Part shown: positions 43,681-54,016 of the stretch, in pieces
Layout: each line of letters starts with the position of its first letter
How positions within the stretch are numbered: position 1 is the first letter of the stretch
Assembly: GCF_026410305.1 (NCBI RefSeq)
Contig: NZ_JAPMLQ010000004.1
Coordinates: 124,001-188,000 of the forward strand
DNA: 64,000 nt
From: Sulfitobacter sp. F26204
GTDB lineage: Bacteria > Pseudomonadota > Alphaproteobacteria > Rhodobacterales > Rhodobacteraceae
Direction: 5' to 3'
Translations under genes and position numbers: made by a program
Notes under the pieces: model-generated
What the model saw: only the letters and a program-made list of their open reading frames with translations
What the model was told of the DNA's origin: nothing
The model's database searches: none

Positions 43681-44865
43681 TCAGAAACCAGCCCCGCCAA
43701 AGGCCTGCGGAGCCCCTTCGAGAATGACGACCGACTTGTTGCGGATCGTGGCAACTGCCAACCCGCGTTCGTTGGTACCATCGCGACGCAGACGGAAAAT
43801 GCCATTGGCCCCGCGAAAACCGGCACCCTGGGTCAGGGAAGCGCCGGTCAACGCGTTGGATTTCCTGGACTTCACCAAAGCACCGACAGCAGCTATTCCG
43901 TCAAAGGCAAGACCCGCAAGCGGATGCGGATCAGAACCATAGGCTGCATTGTATTTTTGACGAAACGCCGTTGCAGCGGCCGGGTCGGGCGTCGCAAACC
44001 AGCCGCCCTGGACACCAGGCAACTCCAGCGTTTGGCGCGGAATGTCCCAGCGGGTCAAACCGATGTATTGCGTTGAAGCGCTTTTGATGCCGGCTTCCGG
44101 CAAAAGTTGTGCAAACAAGGGCAGCGCAGAAGCCGAAGATGTCGTCAGAAAGATGGCGTTGGCACCTCCATTGTCCACCGTCGCCTTGACACGCGGAATT
44201 GCGGCGACAACCGATTCCTGGCTCAGGGCGTAATCTACGGTGCCGGCAAGCGTTGCCCCCTTGGCTGAAATCGCCTGAGTAATCGCATTACGCCCCAATT
44301 GCCCAGCGACATCATTCGCATGGAGAACGACGATGCGGTCTTTCCCGGCGCGTTTGGCATAGCCGACAAGTCGGTCCGCCGTGTTTGCAAATGACTGCCC
44401 CAGCACAAAGACGTTTCCACCTGCAATGGTCGGGTTGTTGGAGAACGACAGCACATTCACGCCTTGTTTGGCGACTGCGACGCCTGCGGCATTCGCTGCT
44501 TCGCCATAAACCGGACCGATGATGATCTTGGCTCCTTCGCCAACGGCTTGTGCAGCCATCGTCGCAGCAGTGCCGGCGTTGCCGCCAGTGCCATAGACCC
44601 GCAGGTCGATCTTGACGCCATCAAGGTCGCGGATCGCCAGCCGTGCGGCGTTTTCAAGGTTATTCGCCAGTAGGTTGTCGCTTTGTGATCCTCCACGCGG
44701 GATCAAGAGCGCGACAGGCACGGCAGCATTGGCATCAATCTTTGGTCCGCCCGAAGCGGCAATCGATCCGACGGCGGCCGGATCACAGGCTGCCAGAACC
44801 AAGGCAAATACAGGAAACATCAGCAGCCGCAGCTTCTTGCGGCCCGCGTTGAAAAAAGCAATCAT
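43681..44865 (-). CDS. LpoA-like lipoprotein (penicillin-binding protein activator)
   Basis: 394 aa. Lipoprotein signal peptide with lipobox LVLAAC (Cys27), then a periplasmic-binding-protein type I fold: VPVALLIPRGG, AKIIIGPVYGEAANAAGVA, and GLTRWDIPRQTLEL. E. coli LpoA is anchored to the outer membrane and activates PBP1A; this family member is shorter and lacks the TPR part. Divergent from rsmI as in E. coli (lpoA-rsmI), which supports the assignment. Confidence 0.85.
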   Translation of the reverse strand: MIAFFNAGRKKLRLLMFPVFALVLAACDPAAVGSIAASGGPKIDANAAVPVALLIPRGGSQSDNLLANNLENAARLAIRDLDGVKIDLRVYGTGGNAGTAATMAAQAVGEGAKIIIGPVYGEAANAAGVAVAKQGVNVLSFSNNPTIAGGNVFVLGQSFANTADRLVGYAKRAGKDRIVVLHANDVAGQLGRNAITQAISAKGATLAGTVDYALSQESVVAAIPRVKATVDNGGANAIFLTTSSASALPLFAQLLPEAGIKSASTQYIGLTRWDIPRQTLELPGVQGGWFATPDPAAATAFRQKYNAAYGSDPHPLAGLAFDGIAAVGALVKSRKSNALTGASLTQGAGFRGANGIFRLRRDGTNERGLAVATIRNKSVVILEGAPQAFGGAGF

Positions 44866-44951
44866 CGTAACTCACTCCCCAAAGTCACAGAGGTGCAGGC
44901 GCACCCCATCATTCGGGCGTGATCATAGAGGGTGCGAAAGGCGGGTCCAGC

Positions 44952-45815
44952 GTGAATTATCAAAAGGTGCCTCTGTCGGCAGGTTTGTACTTTGTCGGCG
45001 TGCCAATTGGCACGGCCCGAGACATTACCCTGCGGGCACTGGATGTACTGGCATCGGCTGATGTGCTGGCCGCAGAGGACACGCGATCGATGCGTAAACT
45101 GATGGATATTCACGGCATTCCCCTGCGTGAACGGCGCATCCTGGCGTTGCATGATCACAGTGCGGAAGGGGTTGGGGCACGGCTGGTGAAAGCAGTAAAG
45201 GAAGGTAAATCTGTCGCCTATGCCTCCGAAGCAGGCATGCCGCTGATTGCCGATCCTGGCTTCGAACTCTCGCGGTTGGCAGTGCGTGAGTCGATAGAAA
45301 TGACATGCGCACCCGGTCCCTCGGCTGTGTTGACTGCCCTGGCACTGGGCGGATTGCCGACCGATGCATTTTTCTTTGCCGGATTTCTGCCCAATGCCAG
45401 GGCGGCGCGATCCGCGGCATTGGAAAAGTTGCAAGAGGTGTCCGGGACGCTCGTTTTTTACGAATCACCCAAACGCCTGGCTGCGATGTTGCGCGATGCA
45501 GCCGTTGTTTTGGGGGGCGAACGGCAGGCAGCGGTGTGTCGGGAACTCACCAAAAAATTCGAAGAGGTGCGACGCGGGACTTTGGAAGAATTGTCACACC
45601 TATACGCGAAGACTTCCCCCAAGGGTGAAATCGTCGTCTTGGTGGATCGCGGGTATTCAGAACCCATTAAACAAATCGACATAGAAACATCCCTGCGCAG
45701 CGCGTTGCTGGAAATGTCGGTGCGTGATGCGGCGGATATGGTGGCACAAGCGCACGCATTGCCACGCAGGCAGGTCTATCAGATTGCCCTGGCCCTGGGG
45801 AAAGACAGCATATGA
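44952..45815 (+). CDS. rsmI: 16S rRNA (cytidine1402-2'-O)-methyltransferase
   Basis: 287 aa, a SAM-dependent tetrapyrrole-methylase fold that methylates C1402 of 16S rRNA. Motifs: GLYFVGVPIGTARDITLRALDVLASADVLAAEDTR, and YASEAGMPLIADPG. The GTG at 44952 gives the usual short leader (VNYQKVPLSAG), with a purine-rich stretch before it; a GTG at 44919 is the alternative. It overlaps yraN by four bases (ATGA). Confidence 0.92.
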   Translation: MNYQKVPLSAGLYFVGVPIGTARDITLRALDVLASADVLAAEDTRSMRKLMDIHGIPLRERRILALHDHSAEGVGARLVKAVKEGKSVAYASEAGMPLIADPGFELSRLAVRESIEMTCAPGPSAVLTALALGGLPTDAFFFAGFLPNARAARSAALEKLQEVSGTLVFYESPKRLAAMLRDAAVVLGGERQAAVCRELTKKFEEVRRGTLEELSHLYAKTSPKGEIVVLVDRGYSEPIKQIDIETSLRSALLEMSVRDAADMVAQAHALPRRQVYQIALALGKDSI

Positions 45816-46192
45816 CGGCAGCAAACAACAGACATCACCGGGGGCGCATCGCCTATCATGCTGGCATCGCTGCCGAAATGTGCATCGCACGGGACTACGA
45901 AAGACGCGGCTTTTCCGTGGCCCATCAGCGGTGGCGTGGCAAAGGTGGTGAAATTGATTTGATTGTCCGTGACGGGGCAGGATTTATTTTTGTCGAAGTC
46001 AAGAAAAGCCAGAACTTGGCCCGCGCCGCCGAAAGCCTGTCACAACGGCAGATGCGGCGCATCTGCTCCTCGGCAGAAGAGTTTCTGGACACTCAAAGGT
46101 TTGGCAGCCTGACAGAAGTGCGGTTTGACGTAGCCCTGGTTGATGGGATCGGTGATTTTCAGATCATCGAAAATGCCTTCGGCCACGGTTGA
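45812..46192 (+). CDS. yraN: YraN/UPF0102 family endonuclease-like protein
   Basis: 126 aa. The restriction-endonuclease-like core is visible: GRIAYHAGIAAEMCIARDYERRG, WRGKGGEIDLIVRDGAGFIFVEVKK, with the D-ExK catalytic pattern complete. Its cellular role is uncertain; it is often next to rsmI. ATGA overlap with rsmI. Confidence 0.9.
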   Translation: MTAANNRHHRGRIAYHAGIAAEMCIARDYERRGFSVAHQRWRGKGGEIDLIVRDGAGFIFVEVKKSQNLARAAESLSQRQMRRICSSAEEFLDTQRFGSLTEVRFDVALVDGIGDFQIIENAFGHG

Positions 46193-46250
46193 CCCATTGC
46201 ACCTAACGCTGCGCTGCGCCATCTAAAGAGGGTGCAGCAAGGATAGACTT

Positions 46251-47186
46251 ATGAAGATCGCCTTTCAAATGGACCCCATTGGGGATGTGAACATCGACGC
46301 CGACAGCAGCTTTCGGCTCGCCGAAGAAGCCCAGTTACGGGGGCATGATCTATTTTTCTATACTCCGGACAAACTGGCCTATCAGGAAGGTCGGATCACC
46401 GCGCGCGGGCATGAATTTACAGTGCAGAGAGTGCAGGGAGATCACGCACAGCTCGGCCCCGAGATCGAGGTGAACTTGGTCGATTTCGATGTGGTGTGGC
46501 TACGTCAGGATCCTCCATTCGACATGCATTATATCACCTCAACCCATCTGCTGGACCGCCTCAAAGGGCATACCTTGGTGGTGAATGATCCATTTTGGGT
46601 ACGGAATTATCCTGAAAAACTGATGGTGCTCGATTTTCCCGATCTTACTCCGCCAACCACTATTGCACGTGACCTGGATACGATCAAAGCATTCAAGGCC
46701 AAGCATGGCGATGTCATCCTGAAGCCGCTTTATGGTAATGGCGGCGCCGGTGTATTTCGGTTGGATGCGCAGGACAGAAACCTTTCATCCCTTCATGAAT
46801 TATTCACCGGGTTTTCGCGGGAACCTCTGATCGTTCAGAAATTTCTGCCTGCGGTGGCAAAAGGGGACAAACGCGTCATTCTTGTTGACGGTGATCCCGT
46901 TGGCGCCATCAATCGTGTCCCCGCCAAAGGAGAGACACGCTCGAACATGCATGTGGGAGGACGTCCTGAAAAAATCGGCCTGACCGAACGTGATCGAGAG
47001 ATATGTGCAGCCATTGGTCCTCTGCTAAAGGAAAAAGGCCAGGTATTTGTCGGAATCGACGTCATCGGCGATTATCTGACGGAGATCAACGTCACCTCAC
47101 CCACGGGCATTCAAGAACTTGAACGGTTTGACGGGGTCAATATCGCGGCGAAAATCTGGGCCGCAATCGAGGGTCGATTGGCATGA
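46251..47186 (+). CDS. gshB: glutathione synthetase
   Basis: 311 aa, ATP-grasp enzyme joining gamma-glutamylcysteine and glycine. Features: [35 protein letters not shown]-like [30 protein letters not shown] (ATP lid), and the C-terminal [22 protein letters not shown]. Overlaps the following hydrolase gene by ATGA. Confidence 0.96.
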   Translation: MKIAFQMDPIGDVNIDADSSFRLAEEAQLRGHDLFFYTPDKLAYQEGRITARGHEFTVQRVQGDHAQLGPEIEVNLVDFDVVWLRQDPPFDMHYITSTHLLDRLKGHTLVVNDPFWVRNYPEKLMVLDFPDLTPPTTIARDLDTIKAFKAKHGDVILKPLYGNGGAGVFRLDAQDRNLSSLHELFTGFSREPLIVQKFLPAVAKGDKRVILVDGDPVGAINRVPAKGETRSNMHVGGRPEKIGLTERDREICAAIGPLLKEKGQVFVGIDVIGDYLTEINVTSPTGIQELERFDGVNIAAKIWAAIEGRLA

Positions 47187-48109
47187 GCCTTCGGGCTCGT
47201 CTGTTGAACGGTTGGTTGCGGCGTATCGAAAAGCCCGCGATGATGCGGGCGGCTGGGCCAGAACAATTGCGCAAACGTCTGGAGCTGCAAGCCCGCTTGT
47301 TTTTCCACGCCCCGCGCGGAACACAGATGCAATGGCAGGTGTTAGCGCATGAACAGGCACGTATTGAAGCGCTTGAAGTTGTGCCAGCTAATCTGGATAC
47401 GAACCTGGTCGTGTTGTATTTGCACGGTGGCGGCTTTGTTTTCGGCAGTCCGCAAGCTTACTCTGCTCTGGCGGGCCAACTCGCTCAACGGTTGCGCGCG
47501 CGGGTGATCCTGCCGCGCTATCGCCTGGCTCCGGAACATCCCTATCCCGCTGCCCTTGAAGATTGCCGCATTGCCTGGAACGGCTTGATCGCAAGCGGTG
47601 TTGCCGCAGATCAGATCGTGATCGGCGGTGACAGCGCAGGCGGTGCATTGGCGCTATCACTTTTGGGCCAGCTTGCGCAGGAAGCAGCGCAGATGCCGGT
47701 GGCTACTTTCTGCTTTTCGCCATTGACGGACTTGTCATTTGCAAGCGACAGTTTTCATGAAAACGCAGAAAAGGAAGCTGTTCTGCCCGCCGCGCGGGCA
47801 CATGAAATGGCGGCATTGTATCTTGATGGTCAGGAAGAAACAGATCCACGTGTCAGTCCGGTTTTCGCCACCTTCTCAGGGGCCGCGCCCGTGTGGCTCA
47901 CTGTCGGGAATACAGAGATCCTGCGTGATGATTCCCGGCGCATGGCCGAGGTGCTAAAACGTGATGGCGTTGATGTCACATTTGTAGAAGAACAGGATTT
48001 GCCCCATGTCTGGCCATTTTTTCACAATACCCTGCCTGAAGCACGCAAGACGCTGGATGTCCTGACGGAATGGATCAGACGAAAACAGGTGAGGCAAGGC
48101 GAAAGCTGA
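47183..48109 (+). CDS. alpha/beta hydrolase, hormone-sensitive lipase-type esterase
   Basis: 308 aa. HSL family: oxyanion motif [13 protein letters not shown], nucleophile elbow [11 protein letters not shown], and the late catalytic Asp ([16 protein letters not shown] region) and His (DLPHVWPFF). It hydrolyses short-chain esters. The start overlaps the gshB stop (ATGA); the end overlaps comM by 35 bp in convergent orientation. Confidence 0.9.
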   Translation: MSLRARLLNGWLRRIEKPAMMRAAGPEQLRKRLELQARLFFHAPRGTQMQWQVLAHEQARIEALEVVPANLDTNLVVLYLHGGGFVFGSPQAYSALAGQLAQRLRARVILPRYRLAPEHPYPAALEDCRIAWNGLIASGVAADQIVIGGDSAGGALALSLLGQLAQEAAQMPVATFCFSPLTDLSFASDSFHENAEKEAVLPAARAHEMAALYLDGQEETDPRVSPVFATFSGAAPVWLTVGNTEILRDDSRRMAEVLKRDGVDVTFVEEQDLPHVWPFFHNTLPEARKTLDVLTEWIRRKQVRQGES

Positions 48110-49589
48110 CGGCCTCGGCAATATGGGGTTTGCGCACGACCTGAGATCCGTCCAGATCAGCAATGGTGCGCCCAACGCGCAAGATCCTGTGATAGGCTCG
48201 TGCCGACAGGTGAAACCGCTCTGCGACCTTGGTTAGAAACGCACGCGCCTCGTCATCCGGCGTTGCAATGTCTTCCAGGATGTCACCCACTGCATCGGCA
48301 TTGACCATCAATCCCTTTTGGCCTGCAAAGCGTTTCAGTTGAATATCGCGAGCGCAGGCGACGCGCTGTGCGATCTCGGCGGATGAGGCACCAGTGGCAG
48401 GCAGATCAAGGTCGGAATAGGCCACAGGAGGCACATCAACGCGCAAATCGAACCTGTCCATCAGGGGGCCGGAGATGCGACCGAGGTAATCCTCACCACA
48501 TTGAGGCACACGGGCACAGGCGCGGGCCGGATCCGACAGATAGCCGCATTTACAGGGGTTCGCTGCCGCCACCAGCATGAATTTACAAGGGTATCGGATA
48601 TGAGCGTTGGCTCGCGCAATCATCACTTCACCGGTTTCGATGGGTTGTCGCAGGGTTTCCAATACGGTTCGAGCAAATTCGGGAAGTTCATCGAGAAACA
48701 GCACCCCGTTGTGGGCCAGGCTGACCTCGCCGGGTTGGGCCTGCCGTCCACCGCCGATGATTGCGGCCATCGAAGCTGTGTGGTGAGGTTCGCGAAACGG
48801 GCGTGCGCGGGATATGCCGCCTTCGTCCAGCAAACCGGCGAGGGAATGGATCATCGAGGTTTCCAGCGCCTCACTTGGGGTGAGGGGCGGTAAAATGGTC
48901 GGCAACCGTGCAGCCAGCATGCTCTTGCCCGATCCCGGCGTGCCGACAAGCATAAGGTGGTGCCGCCCTGCCGCCGCAATCTCAAGCGCGCGTTTTGCAC
49001 GTTCCTGGCCTTTGACTTCGTGCATGTCGCGTCCAATGAGATCAAGCGTGACCTCACCCGGAATGGCCGGGGCCAGCGGCGATTGGCCAGTATAGTGGCG
49101 CACAACGTCCCCCAGGGATGCCGCAGCGATGACTTCTACATTGCCCACCCAGGCCGCCTCGGCACCGGATCCCGCGGGACAAAGCAGGCTGCGGCCCTGT
49201 TCAGCCGCCGCCATAGCTGCAGGCAAGGCCCCGACAACGGGTATCAGCGTACCATCAAGGGATAATTCGCCCAGAGCGACAACAGTCTGGGTGACATCGT
49301 CGGGTAGAATATCGAGGGCGGCCAATAAGGCAAAGGCGATTGGCAGATCAAAGTGACTGCCTTCCTTGGGCAAGTTTGCGGGGCTCAGGTTTACGGTAAT
49401 GCGTTTGGACGGCAATGCAATCGCCATGGAACCTAGTGCCGTGCGCACACGGTCGCGGGCTTCTGAAACGGCCTTGTCCGGCAGGCCGACGATAGAGAAT
49501 GCAGGCAAACCGGGTGTCACGGCGCATTGCACCTCGACCATGCGGGCCTCAACCCCCTGAAACGCGACTGTATAGGCGCGTGAAACCAT
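48075..49589 (-). CDS. comM: ComM/YifB-family AAA+ ATPase (Mg-chelatase-like)
   Basis: 504 aa. An N-terminal Lon-protease-like domain (EVQCAVTPGLPAFSIVGLPDKAVSEARDRVRTAL), then a Mg-chelatase-type AAA+ domain with Walker A GTPGSGKSM and Walker B LFLDELPEF, and a C-terminal ChlI domain with the zinc-type cysteines of NPCKCGYLSDPARAC. In competent bacteria ComM is a branch-migration helicase acting after uptake; here natural transformation is not implied. The start at ATG 49589 is chosen because the upstream start is TTG. Confidence 0.92.
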   Translation of the reverse strand: MVSRAYTVAFQGVEARMVEVQCAVTPGLPAFSIVGLPDKAVSEARDRVRTALGSMAIALPSKRITVNLSPANLPKEGSHFDLPIAFALLAALDILPDDVTQTVVALGELSLDGTLIPVVGALPAAMAAAEQGRSLLCPAGSGAEAAWVGNVEVIAAASLGDVVRHYTGQSPLAPAIPGEVTLDLIGRDMHEVKGQERAKRALEIAAAGRHHLMLVGTPGSGKSMLAARLPTILPPLTPSEALETSMIHSLAGLLDEGGISRARPFREPHHTASMAAIIGGGRQAQPGEVSLAHNGVLFLDELPEFARTVLETLRQPIETGEVMIARANAHIRYPCKFMLVAAANPCKCGYLSDPARACARVPQCGEDYLGRISGPLMDRFDLRVDVPPVAYSDLDLPATGASSAEIAQRVACARDIQLKRFAGQKGLMVNADAVGDILEDIATPDDEARAFLTKVAERFHLSARAYHRILRVGRTIADLDGSQVVRKPHIAEAVSFRLASPVFV

Positions 49590-49690
49590 TCCCAAGCTCC
49601 CGTTAACCCTTGTCAGAGTTATTTAGGGACTGTTTAGGAATGGTTAATGAAACGCGGACGCATGCGCGACAACGAAAAATAACAAAAAGA

Positions 49691-50374
49691 TTATGAATCC
49701 GGCCAGGGTGTCAGAGGCACACCATAATCATAGGGAAAGGGATCATAGATCACCTTCAATCCCTCGGCACGCCATGTTTTGAATGCGGGATCATTCAGGG
49801 TTGTGGCGCAATATTCCTGCGCTTCCTTGGATACCGGTAGATCATACCCGGTGATCCGCGCCACCACCGGTGCATAGAAAACATCGGCAAGAGAATAGGT
49901 GCCGAACAGCCACGGTCCCTCTTCGCTGCGTTGCGCACGTGCATGGGTCCAAAGCTCTTGGACGCGGTCGAGGTCTTTTTGTACCTCGGGCGAAATGGGA
50001 AACCCCTTATTGACATGCTGTAATTGCATCGGGCAGGTCTCGCGCAGGGCGGTAAACCCTGCACTCATGGCTGCAGCCAGCCACCGCGCAGCGGCGCGCG
50101 CTGCCGGGTCAGACGGCCACAGACCTGCCTTCGGATGCCGTTCGGCCAAGGTTTCTGCCATCGCAAGGCTTTCGCCAACCACTGTGCCTTCGGGGGTGCG
50201 CATGACCGGGACCAGCCTGGCAGGTGCAAGCGTAGCGAGGTCTTCGGCCATTGTGCCGTTATAAAGCCCAACCAGATGAGTACGATAGGGCAGGTTGAAT
50301 TTTTCCATCATCAGCCAGCCGCGCAAGGACCAGCTAGAGAAGGTACGATCGCCGATGTAAAGGTCATATGTCAT
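49691..50374 (-). CDS. glutathione S-transferase family protein
   Basis: 227 aa. A thioredoxin-fold N-terminal domain (YDLYIGDRTFSSWSLRGWLMMEKFNLPYRTHLV; Ser in the SSWS region as the likely thiol contact) and an all-helical C-terminal domain. MRTPEGTVVGESLAMAETLAERHPKAGLWP carries the conserved ES. Substrate unknown. Separate from the operon behind it. Confidence 0.9.
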   Translation of the reverse strand: MTYDLYIGDRTFSSWSLRGWLMMEKFNLPYRTHLVGLYNGTMAEDLATLAPARLVPVMRTPEGTVVGESLAMAETLAERHPKAGLWPSDPAARAAARWLAAAMSAGFTALRETCPMQLQHVNKGFPISPEVQKDLDRVQELWTHARAQRSEEGPWLFGTYSLADVFYAPVVARITGYDLPVSKEAQEYCATTLNDPAFKTWRAEGLKVIYDPFPYDYGVPLTPWPDS

Positions 50375-50434
50375 GACGGCATTGGTAGCGGGCAGGGCAG
50401 GAATGAGGCAAATTCTAAATTGTGCGCTAGGTTA

Positions 50435-51016
50435 TCACACAAGATGATTGATCACTTCGGCTTGCCATATGCCTGTGTCATGGATCAATGTGGTAACGGA
50501 AAGATTGTCGATCTTGTGCGCCATCGCCTTGATCGGGGTGAGGCCCAATGCCTGTTGAACCTGAGTCAGGATCACGCCGAAATGGGCGACGGCAATAATA
50601 TGCCCCGTCGGGTATGCCGCATTCATGGAATCCACAACTGCCTGTACCCGCAGTGCGGTCTGGTTCCAGCTTTCTCCCCCTGGTGCCGCAATCTCGCCGG
50701 GTGTTTCCCAATAGGCGCGTGACAGCTCGGGATCGCGTGCGGCGACCTCTCGGAAATGCATGCCGTCCCAGACCCCAAAGTGCAGTTCGCGCAGATCACG
50801 GGCGTGTGGCAGACGGATACGCTCTTTACCTTCCAGGGCATCGGCGGTTGCCGTACAACGGATCAGATCCGAGGAAATGAGTTGCGCCGCATCCGGTAAA
50901 TAATCATGCAAACGCGCCAGTCGCTCTTTTTCAGATAGATCTGCAGGTACATCGCGCCATCCGACCAACGTTTTTTCGTGCGTCGGCCCATGCCGGACCC
51001 AATGCCAGACGGTCAT
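50435..51016 (-). CDS. histidine phosphatase family protein (CobC-like)
   Basis: 193 aa. RHG motif HWVRHGPTHEK and the second catalytic His in HIIAVAHFGVI. In E. coli CobC dephosphorylates alpha-ribazole phosphate in the nucleotide loop of B12. The tight coupling (ATGA) to CobU upstream favours that role here, but general phosphoglycerate mutase-like phosphatases look alike. Confidence 0.82.
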   Translation of the reverse strand: MTVWHWVRHGPTHEKTLVGWRDVPADLSEKERLARLHDYLPDAAQLISSDLIRCTATADALEGKERIRLPHARDLRELHFGVWDGMHFREVAARDPELSRAYWETPGEIAAPGGESWNQTALRVQAVVDSMNAAYPTGHIIAVAHFGVILTQVQQALGLTPIKAMAHKIDNLSVTTLIHDTGIWQAEVINHLV

Positions 51017-51534
51017 GGCAAGGACCCTTTCAAAACCTGGGGCAGGCCTGCCACAACCATTACGGCCAATGTGGCTTCGGCGGCCAGTGCAATGTTCAAC
51101 CGCCCCTGTGCTTCGCGAAACTGGCGGGCCAGCTTGTTGTCCGGCACGATTCCGTGTCCCACTTCGTTTGATACGATGACCCAGGTGGCGGGACAGGTTT
51201 GCAGGGCTTTGATCAAAGCGGCCTGCGCGGCAGCGAGATCGTTACCTGCCATCATATGATTGCTCAGCCACATTGTTGCGCAGTCGATCAACAACACTTG
51301 TTCGGAACGGGCGGTTGTCAGGGTTGCAGTCAGATCGAGCGGCTCTTCCACCGTAACCCATCGGTCGTCCCGGCGGTTTTTGTGGATCTGGACCCGTGCG
51401 GCGACCTCATCATCAAATATCTGACCGGTCGCGATATAGGTCAGAGGCCGATCATAGGATTCTGCCAGTCTCTCGGCCCAAAGAGATTTTCCAGATGCAG
51501 CCCCGCCAAGTACAAAGGTCGACATAGATCGCAT
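51013..51534 (-). CDS. cobU: adenosylcobinamide kinase/guanylyltransferase
   Basis: 173 aa. Walker A GGAASGKSLWAERLAE, the TYIATGQIFDDEVAARVQIHKNRRDDRWVTVEEPLDL signature with the Arg/His-guanylylation region, and LLIDCATMWLSN. It phosphorylates and guanylylates adenosylcobinamide during B12 synthesis or salvage. ATG 51534 has AAAGG 6 bp upstream. Methylmalonyl-CoA epimerase elsewhere in the window gives B12 a plausible use. Confidence 0.93.
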   Translation of the reverse strand: MRSMSTFVLGGAASGKSLWAERLAESYDRPLTYIATGQIFDDEVAARVQIHKNRRDDRWVTVEEPLDLTATLTTARSEQVLLIDCATMWLSNHMMAGNDLAAAQAALIKALQTCPATWVIVSNEVGHGIVPDNKLARQFREAQGRLNIALAAEATLAVMVVAGLPQVLKGSLP

Positions 51535-51783
51535 CTTTTACCTTTCCCAAACTCAGACGGCCTGTCCGTGGGTACACAATGGCGAGGACTGTCACAAGAC
51601 AGGCTGAAACCAGCAATCGGGCGCAAATCCGCGCACCCGGCTGCGGAGTCCCGATGATCCCGTCACTGCGTTCAGGAAACGCGCAAAGCCCGGTATGATG
51701 CAAGCCTGAAACCCGCGGGGGCTGGCACTGACCACCTATGGCGCATATGCTTTATGCAGACAAGACATGCACAGGGGCGCATC

Positions 51784-52977
51784 ATGCTGGCAGGTAAACA
51801 CATTTTGCTGATCATCGGCGGTGGAATCGCAGCGTTTAAATCGCTGGATCTGATCCGTCGCTTGCGCGAACGCGGGATGGATGTCACGCCGGTTCTGACC
51901 CGTGCAGGCCAGGAATTCGTCACGCCGCTTTCTGTGTCCGCATTGGCGGGGAACAAGGTTTTCCGCGATCTGTTTGATCTGGGGGATGAGGCCGAAATGG
52001 GCCATATCCAGCTAAGCCGCGTCGCCGATTTGGTTGTTGTTGCTCCCGCGACGGCGGATTTGATGGCGAAAATGGCGCATGGTCAGGCGGATGACCTTGC
52101 CTCAACATTGCTGTTGGCAACAGACACGCCCGTGCTGATTGCCCCGGCGATGAATGTACGGATGTGGGATCATGCGGCGACGCAACGCAATCTGATGACT
52201 TTGCGCCAGGATGGAATCACGTTTGTTGGCCCGAATGAGGGCGATATGGCCTGCGGCGAATTTGGACCAGGCCGTATGGCAGAACCATTGGAGATCGTTT
52301 CAGCGGTTGAAGATGCCCTCAGCGATGGACCGCTCAAGGGCAAACGCATCCTCGTGACCTCTGGGCCAACTCATGAACCGATTGATCCCGTCCGCTATAT
52401 TGCCAACCGTTCATCCGGCGCGCAGGGGGCTGCCATAGGTCGCGCTTTGGCCGCGATGGGGGCCGACGTGGTGTTTGTCACTGGCCCTGCCGATGTCCCC
52501 CCCCCTGACGGAGTCGAGGTGATCCCCGTGCAGACAGCCAAACAAATGCTGGAAGCGGTTGAGGCGGCGCTACCGGTTGACGCGGGCATTTTCGCTGCCG
52601 CCGTGGCCGATTGGCGTATTGAAGGGGCGAGTGATAGAAAGTTGAAGAAATCCAAAGACGGTTTGCCTGTGCTGAATTTTGCCGAAAATCCAGACATCCT
52701 GAAAACCGTGAGCCATATGAAACAGGGGCGTCCGCCGTTGGTGATCGGCTTTGCCGCAGAAACCAATGACGTGCTGAGCAATGCCACCGCCAAAAGAGCC
52801 CGCAAAGGCTGTGACTGGATTTTGGCCAACGATGTCTCGCCTGAAACCGGCATCATGGGTGGCAGCGAGAATGCTGTCACGCTGATCACTGAAACCGGTT
52901 CGGAAAATTGGCCGCGCATGGGCAAGGACGCAGTCGCTCGAGAACTTGCATTGCGTATCGCCAGGGTTTTGGGTTGA
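51784..52977 (+). CDS. coaBC: bifunctional phosphopantothenoylcysteine synthetase/decarboxylase
   Basis: 397 aa. The CoaC flavodoxin-like half has LLIIGGGIAAFKSLDLIRRL, PATADLMAKMAHGQADDLASTLLLA and PAMNVRMWDHAATQRN; the CoaB half begins at GKRILVTSGPTHEPIDPVRYIANRSSG. It catalyses two steps of coenzyme A synthesis. ATG 51784 begins directly before the conserved fold; 51754 is an alternative. Confidence 0.95.
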   Translation: MLAGKHILLIIGGGIAAFKSLDLIRRLRERGMDVTPVLTRAGQEFVTPLSVSALAGNKVFRDLFDLGDEAEMGHIQLSRVADLVVVAPATADLMAKMAHGQADDLASTLLLATDTPVLIAPAMNVRMWDHAATQRNLMTLRQDGITFVGPNEGDMACGEFGPGRMAEPLEIVSAVEDALSDGPLKGKRILVTSGPTHEPIDPVRYIANRSSGAQGAAIGRALAAMGADVVFVTGPADVPPPDGVEVIPVQTAKQMLEAVEAALPVDAGIFAAAVADWRIEGASDRKLKKSKDGLPVLNFAENPDILKTVSHMKQGRPPLVIGFAAETNDVLSNATAKRARKGCDWILANDVSPETGIMGGSENAVTLITETGSENWPRMGKDAVARELALRIARVLG

Positions 52978-53557
52978 TTTGCTCCATTAATATCAAGTGA
53001 GGCGGCCCATCACCAGCGACCGCAAAATCCGTCACACGCAGCAGGAAGGTCTCGATCAGCGCAAATGCGCGGCTGTCGTCTGTAATGAACGCAACCGCGA
53101 CACCCTTGGCCGTGAAGCCAAACACCTGCTGGGGAACGCGCTCAAGCTTCCATTTCTTTACGTCGCCCGACCTGTACAAGCTGTTCGCTGCTTCAAGCCG
53201 CGATCACTGCCTGGCCGACATCGTAATCTGGCGCACCCCGAGAGTTGTGCCGATGTCGCCAGACGACATGCCCTTTTCGCCGCCTTGATAGGTAAGCGAA
53301 AGGCATCCAGGCAGGTGGACTGATTAAGGGTGGCAAAGGCGTTGAGTGCGCGACCATTCTCTACAAATCATGAAATATTGATATAATGAAAGGCCATCAA
53401 ATATTTTCTGAAAATCTATGTGCTGTGCAGAAGGGAGAAACGGCATTACCCCAGAGGCCGATGTTCTATTTTTCGGAGGTTTGGAAACTGCCGCAAACGG
53501 TTGTTTGATAGCGTCGCCGAAGGTCCATATAGATACACCGAACACCGGAGAATGAAT
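52978..53557. other. 580-bp stretch between coaBC and dut with no supported gene
   Basis: Two overlapping frames, one per strand (52997-53323 plus, 52886-53179 minus), lack ribosome sites. The minus frame contains a protein-like piece (VFGFTAKGVAVAFITDDSRAF, about 53060-53150) but enters coaBC, and a stop lies shortly before it. It could be a decayed gene. The leader of dut contains no distinct regulatory hairpin that I can assign. Confidence 0.4.
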
Positions 53558-54016
53558 ATGCAGATAAAAGTCATCGACCCAAGATTGTTTGACTGGGGCT
53601 TGCCGGATTTTCAATCAGAGGGCGCAGCGGCCATTGATCTGGTCGCCTGTCTGGATGACAAACTTTATATCGAAGCCCAGGCTCCTGCCGTTCTGGTCAA
53701 TTCGGGGATTGCGATCTCATTTGATGACCTTTCATTGGCGGGGCTCGTGCTGCCCCGGTCTGGTCTGGGACATAAAAAGGGATTGGTTCTGGGAAATACG
53801 GTTGGATTGATAGATCCTGACTATGATGGCGAAATACTGATAAGTGTCTGGAACCGGAACGCGATCGGCACCGCGCCGGTTGAAATCCGCCCGGGCGAGC
53901 GCATTGGCCAAATGGCATTCGTATCCGTTGTGCGCCCCACCTTTGAGGTTGTCGATGAATTCACCCGTAAGACCGCGCGTGGTGCGGGTGGTTTTGGTTC
54001 GACCGGAGTAACGTGA
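53558..54016 (+). CDS. dut: dUTP diphosphatase
   Basis: 152 aa, the trimeric dUTPase that hydrolyses dUTP to dUMP. All five motifs are present: EGAAAIDLVA, LVLPRSGLGHKKG, LGNTVGLIDPDYDGEI, RPGERIGQMAFV, and the C-terminal P-loop-like RGAGGFGSTG. ATG 53558 is preferred because GGAG is 7 bp before it; ATG 53552 would leave only one base. The stop overlaps the next gene. Confidence 0.94.
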   Translation: MQIKVIDPRLFDWGLPDFQSEGAAAIDLVACLDDKLYIEAQAPAVLVNSGIAISFDDLSLAGLVLPRSGLGHKKGLVLGNTVGLIDPDYDGEILISVWNRNAIGTAPVEIRPGERIGQMAFVSVVRPTFEVVDEFTRKTARGAGGFGSTGVT

